From a bacterium (GTDB taxonomy: Bacteria; CAYTYR01; UBA6262), in assembly GCA_028712895.1 (NCBI GenBank), contig JAQTPL010000005.1, forward strand, positions 1 to 64,000: 64,000 nt of DNA, read 5' to 3'. Both the position numbers and the translations under genes were made by a program. Below, piece after piece: positions 45,566-54,315 of this stretch; the first letter of the stretch is position 1, and each line of letters opens with the position of its first letter. Under the pieces are notes generated by a model. The model did no database searches. It had not been told where the DNA came from and saw nothing but the letters and a program-made list of their open reading frames with translations.

Positions 45566-46600
45566 GTGCCCGTGAAAACACTTTTTTACCGTAATCATAC
45601 TTTGTATGTACTGGACCAGTTACAATTGCCGCAAAGAAAAAAATATATTGCCTGCCGGGATTGGCAGCAGGTAGCCCAGGTAATCAAAAAAATGAATATA
45701 CGGGGCGCTCCGGCTATCGGCCTGGCGGCGGCATTCGGGATCGCCCTGGCAGCCGAGACACAGGAAGCGCGGGATAAGCGGCGTTTCCTGGATCAGATCC
45801 GTAAAGCGGCAGGGGAATTGAAAGCTACCAGGCCTACCGCGACAAACCTGATCTGGGCTCTCCGGCAAATGCTTGATCATCTGGCAAAGATCAAAGATCA
45901 GGATATAAATAGTATTAAAGTGTTATTGGAAAAAAAGGCACAGCAGATTTGGCATGAAGATGTACTCATTAACAAAAAACTGGCAGTTCATGGCGAAAAA
46001 TTAATTCACCGGAAGGACAGGATCCTTACTCACTGCAATACCGGAGCCCTGGCAACAGCCGGTTATGGCACTGCCTTGGGAGTGGTCCGTGAAGCGCATA
46101 AGCGCGGCAAGCAGGTCAGCGTGCTGGTAGATGAAACCAGGCCTTATCTGCAAGGTGCCCGTCTCACGGCCTGGGAATTAAAGGAAGAAAATATACCGTT
46201 CCACCTGATCAGCGATAATATGGCCGGGCATTTTATTTCCCGCGGTGAGGTTGATTGCATTATTACCGGCGCTGATTGCGTCACTGCCAATGGCGATACT
46301 GCTAATAAAATAGGCACATATATCCTGGCTGTTCTGGCTAAAGAGAATAAGATACCGTTTTACATAGCCGCGCCTTTATCGACTATTGATACACATATCA
46401 AGACCGGGTCGGATATCACTATTGAAGAACGCCCTGCTGATGAAATCACGATGATCGCTGGCATCAGGATCGCGCCTGAAGGTATTAAGGTAAAAAATCC
46501 GGCTTTTGATATCACTCCCCATAAATATATCACCGCGATCATTACTGAAAAAGGGATAGTAAAGAAACCGTATTTAAAGAACTTGAAAAAATTAAAATAG
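45566..46600 (+). CDS. mtnA: Methylthioribose-1-phosphate isomerase
   Basis: MtnA isomerises 5-methylthioribose-1-phosphate in the methionine salvage pathway. Family motifs are MNIRGAPAIGLAAAFG, LTHCNTGALATAGYGTALGV, DETRPYLQGARLTAWEL and ITGADCVTANGDTANKIGT. At 344 residues it is typical, and it ends with a basic tail. The start is GTG 45566 or the in-frame GTG 45572. No other salvage gene lies nearby. Confidence 0.94.
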   Translation: MPVKTLFYRNHTLYVLDQLQLPQRKKYIACRDWQQVAQVIKKMNIRGAPAIGLAAAFGIALAAETQEARDKRRFLDQIRKAAGELKATRPTATNLIWALRQMLDHLAKIKDQDINSIKVLLEKKAQQIWHEDVLINKKLAVHGEKLIHRKDRILTHCNTGALATAGYGTALGVVREAHKRGKQVSVLVDETRPYLQGARLTAWELKEENIPFHLISDNMAGHFISRGEVDCIITGADCVTANGDTANKIGTYILAVLAKENKIPFYIAAPLSTIDTHIKTGSDITIEERPADEITMIAGIRIAPEGIKVKNPAFDITPHKYITAIITEKGIVKKPYLKNLKKLK

Positions 46601-46632
46601 CTGCAAATAAGAGGCAGCCTCAGGATTACTCA

Positions 46633-47169
46633 ATGAAATACCCGACAATTTTCCATTTAATCGCTGATTTGACTGAAAAGAATAAAATATCATGTGTGCT
46701 TATCGGCGGATTTGCCGTCAATTATTATAAAGTCAGCCGGCAGACGGCAGATGTAGATATGCTGATCACCAAAGAAGATTTTGAGGAAATCACCATTGTC
46801 TTGCATAAAGCTGGCTACAAAAAGGACTATATTCAGGAAACATTTGCAAGGTTTACGGATAGTAAAAGAAATCTTATGGATGTTGATTTTATGTTCGTAA
46901 ATAAGGAAACTCTGGATAGAATTATCACTGCTGGCAAAAAAATAAGTATTGCCGGACAGAAAGTGATAGTGCCTTCGTTAAATAATCTAATTGCTCTTAA
47001 ATTGCATTCTCTTAAACATAACTATAAAATCAGAGAAATTAAGGATCTGCCGGATATAGTAAGTCTGATACGGGTAAATCATTTTCCTTATAGAGGGAAA
47101 GAGTTTAAGGAATTATGCCTGAAATATGGCACGGCCAAAATCTATGAGAGGATTTTAAAAGCTTTATAA
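46633..47169 (+). CDS. Nucleotidyltransferase (AbiEii/DUF6036-like)
   Basis: A 178-residue protein of the nucleotidyltransferase fold. The glycine motif CVLIGGFAVNYY (residues 16-27) and the RQTADVDMLI box carry the catalytic acidic pair, with a third Asp in MDVDFMF. ALKLHSLK and RDLPDI-like KDLPDIVSLI match AbiEii/DUF6036 proteins. Such proteins often form toxin-antitoxin or resistance cassettes with a small partner; a 58-residue gene follows after 4 bases. AT-richer than its neighbours, suggesting horizontal gain. Confidence 0.78.
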   Translation: MKYPTIFHLIADLTEKNKISCVLIGGFAVNYYKVSRQTADVDMLITKEDFEEITIVLHKAGYKKDYIQETFARFTDSKRNLMDVDFMFVNKETLDRIITAGKKISIAGQKVIVPSLNNLIALKLHSLKHNYKIREIKDLPDIVSLIRVNHFPYRGKEFKELCLKYGTAKIYERILKAL

Positions 47170-47173
47170 CAAT

Positions 47174-47350
47174 ATGAAAAAGCTAATTTTACCCATACTA
47201 AAAAACCAACCTTTTAAAGCTAAATGTTTATCGATGAATGAATATTTGAAATTTGTAGAGTTTAATCTTAAATATACATCTAATAATCGAAAAGCCCGTA
47301 ACTATTGGCGCCGGATTTCCGCTGTTAATGTGTCTTTTGCTCTAAAATAA
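47174..47350 (+). CDS. Small 58-residue partner of the nucleotidyltransferase
   Basis: ATG 47174 lies four bases after the nucleotidyltransferase stop and gives a basic 58-residue protein beginning MKKLILPILKNQPFKAKCLS and continuing MNEYLKFVEFN with an RKARNYWRR patch. No named family is recognised, but I recall small basic proteins with a similar MxEYLxFVEFN motif beside DUF6036 genes, so it may be the partner of a two-gene cassette. The coding frame is clean and the overlap-like spacing argues for one operon. Confidence 0.6.
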   Translation: MKKLILPILKNQPFKAKCLSMNEYLKFVEFNLKYTSNNRKARNYWRRISAVNVSFALK

Positions 47351-47462
47351 GAGACGACAAACAGTGTCCCCTGATGCAACAGGGAGATTTGACCATGACC
47401 AGGAAAAGTGTAAAAAGGTTATAGGAAATAAGTTAATACATAATTTATGCTTGGAGGAATAG
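47351..47462. other. Gap upstream of ileS
   Basis: No T-box leader features (no GGTGG-type antiterminator or specifier loop) are seen, so ileS does not appear to be T-box regulated. A small CCCTG/CAGGG hairpin lies near 47370-47388. A GGAGG lies before ileS. Confidence 0.5.
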
Positions 47463-50252
47463 GTGGACTATAGTAAGACAGTTAATTTACCGCATACTGA
47501 TTTTCCCATGAAAGCAGACTTGCCCAGGCGTGAGCCTGAAATACTTAAGACCTGGGAAGAATCAAAGCTATATCAGCAGACCCGCCAAAATGCCCAGAAT
47601 AAGCCTAAATTCATATTGCATGACGGGCCGCCTTACGCTAACGGCCATATTCATTTAGGACATGCCTTGAATAAGATCCTGAAGGACATAGTGGTAAAGT
47701 ACAAGATCATGCAAGGGTTCGATGTGCCTTTTAATCCTGGCTGGGATTGCCATGGTCTGCCAGTCGAACACCAGTTATTCAAAGAATTGAAGATCACCAA
47801 ACATGAGATAGACCAGGTAACCTTCCGGCAAAAAGCCCGGGTCTATGCAAAAAAGTTCATTGATATCCAGCGAGAAGAGTTCAAGCGCTTGGGCTTGCTG
47901 GCAGACTGGGATAATCCCTATATCACTATGACCAATGAATATGAATCTGCCATCATCGGGGTATTTAAGGAACTGGTACGCAAAGATTACATTTATAAAG
48001 GCCTGAAACCGGTACATTGGTGTGCCACGTGCGAGACTGCCCTGGCTGAAGCAGAAGTGGAATACGCAGACCATACTTCTCCATCGGTTTATGTCAAATT
48101 TCCCGTAAAAAATGAAAAAGACACTTATGTCTTGATCTGGACTACCACTCCCTGGACTTTGCCGGCCAACGTGGCTGTAGCTTTCCATCCGGAAAGCGAA
48201 TATGCCTATGTTAAGACCGGTAATGAGACCTGGATCATGGCTGAACAACTGGTCGAGCGGGTAATGTCCAAGGCCAAGCTCAGCGGTCAAACTATCTTGA
48301 AAAAAGTATCAGGAAAAACACTGGAAGGTTTAAAACTAGATCATCCTTTTATTGAACGGGAAGTGGTTGGTATCCTGGGTGATTTTGTCACTATGGAAGA
48401 CGGTACCGGGGTAGTGCATATCGCTCCGGGACATGGCGAAGAAGATTACCTGGCCGGCAAGAAATATAACCTGCCGATCATTGCTCCGGTCAATGACCAG
48501 GGTAAATTTACGAGTGATGTTAAAGACTTTGCCGGACAGTTTGTTTTTAAGGCCAATGAACCGATCAAAGAATTATTAAAGAGTAAGAACCTCTTAGTTC
48601 ATACGGAAGAAATCACTCATTCCTATCCGCATTGCTGGCGCTGTAAGAGACCGGTGATATTCCGGGCTACTGAACAATGGTTCCTGGGAGTGGACAGGCA
48701 GGGATTGCGTCAGGAATTACTGGCCAATATCAAGAAAGTAACCTGGGTACCCGAACTCGGGGAAAAGCGCATTGCCAGTATGGTCGAACAACGGCCAGAC
48801 TGGTGTCTCTCCAGGCAACGCTACTGGGGCATGCCGATACCTATTTTTTATTGTAAGGAATGCAATACTGACTTGATGGATGTGGAAGCGATAGAAGCAG
48901 TAGAGAACATGGTGCGCAAAGAGGGCAGTGACAGCTGGTATATCAAATCAGCGGAAGAGATCCTGCCGGCAAAAATAAAATGTCCCAAATGCGGTAACCG
49001 CAATTTCCGCAAGGAAACCGATATTCTCGATGTCTGGTTTGATTCCGGGGTGAGCCACACGGCAGTCTTGAAGCATCCGGAAATATTTCCCGGAGTGACC
49101 TGGCCCAGTGATATGTACCTGGAAGGCAGTGACCAGCACCGTGGCTGGTTCCAGACTTCGCTCATAACGTCCGTAGCTACTACCGGGCAAGCTCCGTATA
49201 AGACTGTCTTAACGCATGGGTTTACCGTTGATGGTGAAGGCAAAAAGCAGAGCAAATCCCTGGGTAATGTGATCAGCCCGCAAGATATTTATTCGCAACA
49301 GGGAGCGGATATCATTCGTTTATGGGTATCCAGCGTGGATTATACTGAAGACGCGCGCCTGTCACCTGATATTATTAAGAGATTGACGGAAGCATACCGC
49401 AAGATCAGGAATACGGTCAGGTATTTCCTGGCTAACACTTCTGATTTTGACGCGACCAAGGATACTGTATCATACGCGCAGTTGACGGATATAGATAAAT
49501 GGGCCCTGCATAAACTGCAGGAACTCATCATCGATGTTACCAAGGCGTATGATTCATACCAATTCCATCAGGTATATTCCAAAGTCTATAATTTTTGTGT
49601 CGTAGCTATGAGTTCTTTTTACCTGGATGTGCTTAAGGACCGTTTATATACCTTTAAGAGCGACGGATTGTCCAGAAGGTCTGCCCAGACAGTGCTCCAC
49701 GAAATACTGGGGACCCTGGCCCGGCTGCTGGCCCCGGTACTTTCTTTTACGGCAGAAGAGATCTGGCGTTATATCCCGGGACAGAATAAGGAGGAAAGCA
49801 TTCTCCTGGCGGCGTTCCCCTTAGCGAAGAAGGAATACCTGAACAATGATCTGGTCGCGGAATGGGATAAAGTGTTATTGCTGCGCGGCGAAATATCCAA
49901 AGCCTTGGAAATAGCCAGGCGGGATAAAGTCATCAACAGTTCTTTAGAAGCAAAGGTGCATATTTATTTGCCGGCTAACCATGAATTGGCCGGAGTGCTG
50001 AAGAAGTTTGATCATTCCTGGCCAGCGATCATGATTGTTTCGCAGGCTGAATTGCCACTGGCGCCGCTGGCTGGTGAAAAAGTGTTCACCTCTCCTGAAA
50101 TGACTGGGTTGCAGGTTTTGGTGACTAAAGCAGAGGGGACGAAGTGCGCCCGCTGCTGGAATTATAGCAAAGCGGTCGGCCAGGATCAGGAACATCCTGA
50201 AATATGCGAGCGTTGCCTGCCGGTGGTGACGGGACAGGAGCCTAGCGCGTGA
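47463..50252 (+). CDS. ileS: Isoleucyl-tRNA synthetase
   Basis: Class I synthetase of 929 residues. It has the HIGH motif (GPPYANGHIHLGHAL, near residue 55), the editing domain, the KMSKS-type loop as KKQSKSLGN (near residue 600) and a C-terminal zinc ribbon (CARCWNYSKAVG...CERCL). It belongs to the bacterial type 1 group with the C-terminal zinc site. Start GTG 47463 follows GGAGG. It overlaps lspA by four bases (GTGA). Confidence 0.97.
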   Translation: MDYSKTVNLPHTDFPMKADLPRREPEILKTWEESKLYQQTRQNAQNKPKFILHDGPPYANGHIHLGHALNKILKDIVVKYKIMQGFDVPFNPGWDCHGLPVEHQLFKELKITKHEIDQVTFRQKARVYAKKFIDIQREEFKRLGLLADWDNPYITMTNEYESAIIGVFKELVRKDYIYKGLKPVHWCATCETALAEAEVEYADHTSPSVYVKFPVKNEKDTYVLIWTTTPWTLPANVAVAFHPESEYAYVKTGNETWIMAEQLVERVMSKAKLSGQTILKKVSGKTLEGLKLDHPFIEREVVGILGDFVTMEDGTGVVHIAPGHGEEDYLAGKKYNLPIIAPVNDQGKFTSDVKDFAGQFVFKANEPIKELLKSKNLLVHTEEITHSYPHCWRCKRPVIFRATEQWFLGVDRQGLRQELLANIKKVTWVPELGEKRIASMVEQRPDWCLSRQRYWGMPIPIFYCKECNTDLMDVEAIEAVENMVRKEGSDSWYIKSAEEILPAKIKCPKCGNRNFRKETDILDVWFDSGVSHTAVLKHPEIFPGVTWPSDMYLEGSDQHRGWFQTSLITSVATTGQAPYKTVLTHGFTVDGEGKKQSKSLGNVISPQDIYSQQGADIIRLWVSSVDYTEDARLSPDIIKRLTEAYRKIRNTVRYFLANTSDFDATKDTVSYAQLTDIDKWALHKLQELIIDVTKAYDSYQFHQVYSKVYNFCVVAMSSFYLDVLKDRLYTFKSDGLSRRSAQTVLHEILGTLARLLAPVLSFTAEEIWRYIPGQNKEESILLAAFPLAKKEYLNNDLVAEWDKVLLLRGEISKALEIARRDKVINSSLEAKVHIYLPANHELAGVLKKFDHSWPAIMIVSQAELPLAPLAGEKVFTSPEMTGLQVLVTKAEGTKCARCWNYSKAVGQDQEHPEICERCLPVVTGQEPSA

Positions 50253-50719
50253 TCTTAATTATATTTTTCCTACTAATTCTGTTGGCTGACCAGTACACTA
50301 AGCTGATCGTACAGCAGGATATGATCGTTGGCCAGAGTATTCCGGTCATCCATAAGATTTTTCATTTTACCTATGTGCAAAACAGCGGCGGGGCTTTCGG
50401 CATCCTGCGCGGCCGGACTAACCTTTTTATTATTATTTCTATAATCGTGATCCTGTTCATAGTTTATTTCATGTTCAAGGAAGAAAAGAAAGATTACTTT
50501 GTCAAAGTAGTCTGTGCTTTTGTCTTGGGCGGTGCGATCAGCAACCTGATCGACCGCATCAGGTTAGGTTATGTGGTTGATTTCGTAGATTTCCAGGTCT
50601 GGCCGGTGTTTGATATAGCTGATTCCGCGATCAGTATCGGCATGGTATTATTGTTCATTCGCCTATTTTTTAAAAAAGATGAACAGCCAATAAATCGTCA
50701 AGTAGAAGGAGAAAAATAA
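50249..50719 (+). CDS. lspA: Lipoprotein signal peptidase
   Basis: LspA cleaves the signal peptide of prolipoproteins after Lgt has acted. The 156-residue protein has four membrane segments. The catalytic aspartates lie in NLIDRIRLGYVVDFVDF and FDIADSAISIG. The GTG start overlaps the ileS stop. lgt follows directly, so both lipoprotein maturation enzymes are co-transcribed. Confidence 0.95.
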   Translation: MILIIFFLLILLADQYTKLIVQQDMIVGQSIPVIHKIFHFTYVQNSGGAFGILRGRTNLFIIISIIVILFIVYFMFKEEKKDYFVKVVCAFVLGGAISNLIDRIRLGYVVDFVDFQVWPVFDIADSAISIGMVLLFIRLFFKKDEQPINRQVEGEK

Positions 50720-51481
50720 GTGCATCCTATTTTCCTGCAAATAGGTTCCTTGGTTATTCACACGTACGGTATACTGGTAGCGCTGGGCTTTCTGGCGGCT
50801 ATCATCCTAGCCAGTGCTAAAGCGAGGGAATTCCACGTTGACCGGGACTTTGTATATGATCTGAGTTTCTGGATATTGTTAGCTGCCTTAACCGGGGCCC
50901 GTACCTTGGAAGTGCTAGCCAATTTTTCATATTACCGGTTGGAGCCAATAAGAATATTGAAGATTTGGGAAGGCGGACTAAGTTTTTTCGGCGGCCTGAT
51001 CGGCGGTGTTCTGGCTGGTGTGGCTTATGTTAAGTACAAGAAATTATCAGTCTGGCACGTCGGCGATCTTATTGTCCCGTATTTAGCGTTAGGCCAGGCA
51101 ATAGGCAGGATCGGTTGTTTCTTCGCTGGTTGTTGTTATGGCAAAGTATGTACTGAGTCCTGGGCGGTACACTTTGCTCATTCCCAATCACTGGCTCCCA
51201 CAGGGCTTCCTTTACATCCAACCCAGATATATGAATCCCTGGCTGACTTTTTAATTTTTCTTATATTGCTTAATGCCGGCAAAAGGCGGGCGTTCTCAGG
51301 ACAGGTTTTCCTGCTGTATTTTATATTGTACGGCGCCGTCAGGTTTATCGTTGAATTTTATCGGGGAGACAACCCGGCTGTCTGGCACACCTATACCTTG
51401 TACCAGATCTTTAGCATCGTGATCCTGGCTGTAGCAGGGACTATATATACCATAAAATGGAAAAAACAAAAGAACAAATAA
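50720..51481 (+). CDS. lgt: Phosphatidylglycerol-prolipoprotein diacylglyceryl transferase
   Basis: Lgt adds diacylglycerol to the lipobox cysteine of prolipoproteins, upstream of LspA. At 253 residues with about seven membrane segments it is typical. Signatures are LSFFGGLIGG, GQAIGRIGCFFAGCCYG (the Arg/Gly-rich signature), HPTQIYES and RFIVEFYRGDNP. GTG 50720 immediately follows lspA. The 3' end overlaps rluD by 25 bases. Confidence 0.95.
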   Translation: MHPIFLQIGSLVIHTYGILVALGFLAAIILASAKAREFHVDRDFVYDLSFWILLAALTGARTLEVLANFSYYRLEPIRILKIWEGGLSFFGGLIGGVLAGVAYVKYKKLSVWHVGDLIVPYLALGQAIGRIGCFFAGCCYGKVCTESWAVHFAHSQSLAPTGLPLHPTQIYESLADFLIFLILLNAGKRRAFSGQVFLLYFILYGAVRFIVEFYRGDNPAVWHTYTLYQIFSIVILAVAGTIYTIKWKKQKNK

Positions 51482-52386
51482 TAGAATTCACTGCCAGTAA
51501 AAATAGCCGTCTGGATATGTTACTGGCGGAAAAATTATCCCAGTCCAGGGCTTTGGCGCAGAAAATTATCCGCGAGCAGGGGGTTTGCCGGATAGCGCCC
51601 AGCCGGAAAATGATAAATAAGACCGGTTATAAAACCAGCGTTGGGGAAATGTTCCGTGTTAACCTGCCGGAGCTTAAGGAATTACCGCTGGCTGCTGAAA
51701 AAATATTATTATCCATCTTATATGAAGATAAAAGCCTGATCGTACTTGACAAGCCAGCCGGCATGATGGTCCATCCTGTAGGCCGGATAAAGACCGGGAC
51801 TCTGGTAAATGCTCTTTTAGACCACTGCCAGGGACTGTCGCAGATCGGTGGCTGCATCCGTCCGGGAATCGTGCATCGGCTGGATAAGGATACCAGCGGC
51901 GTGATGGTCATAGCTAAGAGCGATGCTGCCCACCGGCATCTTTCCAGGCAGTTTGCCCGCGGCCAGATAAAAAAGACTTATTTGGCTTTAGTACACGGCC
52001 GGGTTTCTAGCCGTCACGGGGTGATCAATGCCAGGATCGTGCGCGGCCGTACTGACCGCACTAAAATGAAGGTATCTGCCACTGCCGGCCGGCCAGCAGT
52101 TACAGAGTATGAAGTTGTGAAACAGTACCCGGATATGGCCTTGCTCCGGTTATTTCCCAGAACCGGACGCACCCATCAAATACGGGTACATCTGGTTTTC
52201 ATCGGCCATCCGATAGTCGGGGACTGGAAGTATGGGCCTAAATTACCAACCAGCAGGTCAGCGCGGCAGCTATTGCATGCTGAAAGTATCTCTTTTATCC
52301 ATCCGGAGACAAAAGAACATCTCCGGTTCCAAGCCGATTTACCGGCAGATATTAAAGGAGCTATAACTGTCAATGAGATGGCTTAA
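51457..52386 (+). CDS. rluD: Ribosomal large subunit pseudouridine synthase RluD-type
   Basis: An RsuA/RluA-family pseudouridine synthase, 309 residues. It has an N-terminal S4 RNA-binding domain (about residues 10-70) and the catalytic GIVHRLDKDTSGVMVIAKS box (the Asp after Leu). RTGRTHQIRVHL follows. Assignment to RluD (23S positions 1911/1915/1917) is inferred from the S4 domain and the ileS-lspA-rluD context. ATG 51457 lies inside lgt, so the two are coupled. Confidence 0.9.
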   Translation: MEKTKEQIIEFTASKNSRLDMLLAEKLSQSRALAQKIIREQGVCRIAPSRKMINKTGYKTSVGEMFRVNLPELKELPLAAEKILLSILYEDKSLIVLDKPAGMMVHPVGRIKTGTLVNALLDHCQGLSQIGGCIRPGIVHRLDKDTSGVMVIAKSDAAHRHLSRQFARGQIKKTYLALVHGRVSSRHGVINARIVRGRTDRTKMKVSATAGRPAVTEYEVVKQYPDMALLRLFPRTGRTHQIRVHLVFIGHPIVGDWKYGPKLPTSRSARQLLHAESISFIHPETKEHLRFQADLPADIKGAITVNEMA

Positions 52387-52759
52387 AAAATTATTTAACC
52401 AGGAACCGAAACAAGTTACGGTCAGCGGCTTTATCAGCGATATAGAAACTAAGCTGGAAAAGTTCAAGCTGAATGAAAAAACCGTGAGCAAAATGGCTGA
52501 CCGGGTCAAGGAACTGGATACTGGTATCAAATCTTTTAAAGAAAGAATAGAAGAGTTTTCCCGGGAAAATGAGCGTATGGATGACCTGGCCCAGAAGATC
52601 ATCGAGGTAGTCTCGCACATTTACAGCATGGATACGCGCCTGGCGCAATTGGAAAAGAAAATCGAACAAATACAGAAAGAAGTAGGTTTGGAAGAGCACG
52701 GCCCAGCAGGGGAACTAAAGAAGAAACCTTCTGAAAAACAATCCACTTTCGAGTTGTAA
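52373..52759 (+). CDS. Coiled-coil protein of unknown function
   Basis: I do not recognise this 128-residue protein. It starts MRWLKKLFNQEP, possibly membrane-associated through an amphipathic N-terminus. About residues 20-108 are predicted coiled coil (charged heptads with Lys/Glu). The tail is acidic and Pro/Ser-rich. It overlaps rluD by 14 bases and ends one base before a 161-bp inverted-repeat element. Confidence 0.6.
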   Translation: MRWLKKLFNQEPKQVTVSGFISDIETKLEKFKLNEKTVSKMADRVKELDTGIKSFKERIEEFSRENERMDDLAQKIIEVVSHIYSMDTRLAQLEKKIEQIQKEVGLEEHGPAGELKKKPSEKQSTFEL

Positions 52760-52920
52760 CCCAAGAGCCGGGATTGGTTATGAGAACCAAGACGAGAAAG
52801 CTCAAAATATTTGTCTGTTAAAATATGCGAGCATACTCGCAGTAGTCTGTAAGCAGATTTTTGTAGAGAAATATGAAGAGATTTTTCGTCGAACTCCATA
52901 AATCAATTCCGGTTCTTGGG
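52760..52920 (+). other. 161-bp long-hairpin element between coiled-coil gene and UPF0280 gene
   Basis: Starts on the base after the upstream stop codon. The 5' arm CCCAAGAGCCGGGATTGG pairs with the 3' arm CCAATTCCGG-type CAATTCCGGTTCTTGGG. Every arm difference makes a G-U pair in the + strand RNA. Inside lie a GACGAGAAA/TTTTTCGTC pairing and the hairpin GCGAG-CATA-CTCGC. It ends just before the UPF0280 start, with a possible ribosome-binding GGGTG next to the 3' arm. Confidence 0.7.
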
Positions 52921-52927
52921 TGTTAAT

Positions 52928-53659
52928 ATGTACCAGAAACGATTTTATCGCGACCAGTTTAAAAAGAATGAAATGGAATATTTTGAACTGGCGATCAAAG
53001 AGAGTGATTTGTTTATCGGCGTGAGCAAGGCAACGGCTGAAATTAAGGAATTAGCCAGGGAAAAGCTGATGCAATTCAGGCTGGACCTGGAAAATTATAT
53101 TAAAGAAAACCCGTTATTTGAAATAACTTTTAAACCATTCAAGATAAGTGACGGAGTCCCGGAAATTATCCAGCGGATGGCCCAAGCTGCGCAGCAGGCT
53201 GGTGTCGGGCCGATGGCCAGTGTTGCCGGCTGCCTGGCAGAAATGGTGGGAGAATCACTGCGCCGGTTATCCACGGAAGTGATCGTTGAAAATGGGGGAG
53301 ACATTTACTTGGCTTCGACTAAAACCAGGATCATCGGGGTATATGCCGGCGATTCCAAGTTCAACGGAAAATTATCACTGGAGATCGCTCCGGGAGAAAC
53401 ACCGGTAGGCATTTGTTCTTCCAGCGGCACGATCGGGCACTCGGTGAGCTTGGGAAAAGCTGATACTTGCCTGGTTAAAAGCCGATCAGCGGGCTTGGCT
53501 GATGCTTATGCTTCAACTATCGGGAATATGGTCAGGAATAAAGCAGATTTGCCGGCAGCGCTGGAAAAGGCAAAATCATTACCAGGCCTGGATGGGGTAC
53601 TGATCGTGATAGAAAATGAAATGGGAGTATGGGGAGATCTATGCATCAAGGGAAACTGA
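52928..53659 (+). CDS. UPF0280 family protein
   Basis: A 243-residue UPF0280 protein, related in fold to ApbE/thiamine-type flavin proteins; the function is not established. The family glycine-rich features AGVGPMASVAGCLAEMVG and ENGGDIYLAS are clear, as are CSSSGTIGHSVSLGKADTCLV and VIENEMGVWGD. ATG 52928 is chosen over the TTG at 52916, which lies inside the palindrome. Its 3' end overlaps gmk. In the gmk-rpoZ-coaBC-priA order it occupies the position normally held by yicC. Confidence 0.85.
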   Translation: MYQKRFYRDQFKKNEMEYFELAIKESDLFIGVSKATAEIKELAREKLMQFRLDLENYIKENPLFEITFKPFKISDGVPEIIQRMAQAAQQAGVGPMASVAGCLAEMVGESLRRLSTEVIVENGGDIYLASTKTRIIGVYAGDSKFNGKLSLEIAPGETPVGICSSSGTIGHSVSLGKADTCLVKSRSAGLADAYASTIGNMVRNKADLPAALEKAKSLPGLDGVLIVIENEMGVWGDLCIKGN

Positions 53660-54207
53660 TAGTATTGTCTGGACCGTCGGGGACTGGGAAAACAACATTA
53701 TGTCGTGAGTTGGTAAAACGTATTCCCGGCTTGGTATTTTCTATTTCCGCTACTACCCGGGACAAAAGGCCCGGCGAAAGAGACGCCTATGATTATTATT
53801 TTCTGACCCCAGCGGAATTTAAAAGAAAAATAAAAGCCGGTGAATTCCTGGAGTGGGCCAAAGTATACAGCCATTATTATGGCACTATTAAAAAGCCGAT
53901 CACCGATAACCTGGCTAAAGGAGTAAGTGTCCTGCTGGATATAGATATGCAGGGAGCGTTGCAAGTGAAGAATAAATTTTCCCAGGCGGTCTTAATATTC
54001 ATCCTGCCGCCCAGCTTGGAAGAATTGCGTCAGCGTTTAATACGCCGCAAGAGAGATTCGCTGGACACTATCGCCAGGCGGATGAAACAAATAGAGGAGG
54101 AGATGAAATACATCCCGCAATATGACCAGGTGGTTACTAATAAAGACCTGGTCAACACTGTCAAATGTTTGCAAACCATAATAAAGCAACGAATGAAAAC
54201 CGAATGA
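53641..54207 (+). CDS. gmk: Guanylate kinase
   Basis: Gmk phosphorylates GMP to GDP. The P-loop SGPSGTGKTT lies near residue 9, followed by the TTRDKRPGERDAYDYYF GMP-binding region and RRKRDS. ATG 53641 has GGGGAG a few bases upstream; the upstream ATG 53629 is less favoured. The 188-residue length is normal. It overlaps UPF0280 by 19 bases and starts the gmk-rpoZ-coaBC-priA order. Confidence 0.95.
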   Translation: MHQGKLIVLSGPSGTGKTTLCRELVKRIPGLVFSISATTRDKRPGERDAYDYYFLTPAEFKRKIKAGEFLEWAKVYSHYYGTIKKPITDNLAKGVSVLLDIDMQGALQVKNKFSQAVLIFILPPSLEELRQRLIRRKRDSLDTIARRMKQIEEEMKYIPQYDQVVTNKDLVNTVKCLQTIIKQRMKTE

Positions 54208-54297
54208 AAAGAGCTAATTACTCGAATAGAGATAAAATTCGAGATATTCGCTATCCTGCCTATCGGCAGGCAGGCATTCGCTTAATTCGTAATTCAA
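54192..54297. repeat. Word array, ATTCG family, with 20-nt palindromic insert
   Basis: Forward CGAATGAAAACCGAATG and ATTCGAGATATTCGC words, then ATTCGCTTAATTCG. It is interrupted at 54255-54274 by CCTGCCTATCGGCAGGCAGG, which is missing from the equivalent position at 39951/39952. Confidence 0.9.
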
Positions 54298-54315
54298 TAA
54301 AAGGAGAGTGCACCC

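Noticed and set aside
42231-46600. SepF/DivIVA genes expected after ylmD/ylmE
   Set aside because: No ORF in this stretch matches SepF or DivIVA; proC and the barrel gene occupy the place.
47351-47462. T-box leader for ileS
   Set aside because: No T-box sequence, specifier loop or terminator pair is present.
53629-53640. Upstream start for gmk at 53629
   Set aside because: The ATG at 53641 has a better ribosome-binding site (GGGGAG) and is the first residue matching typical Gmk N-termini.
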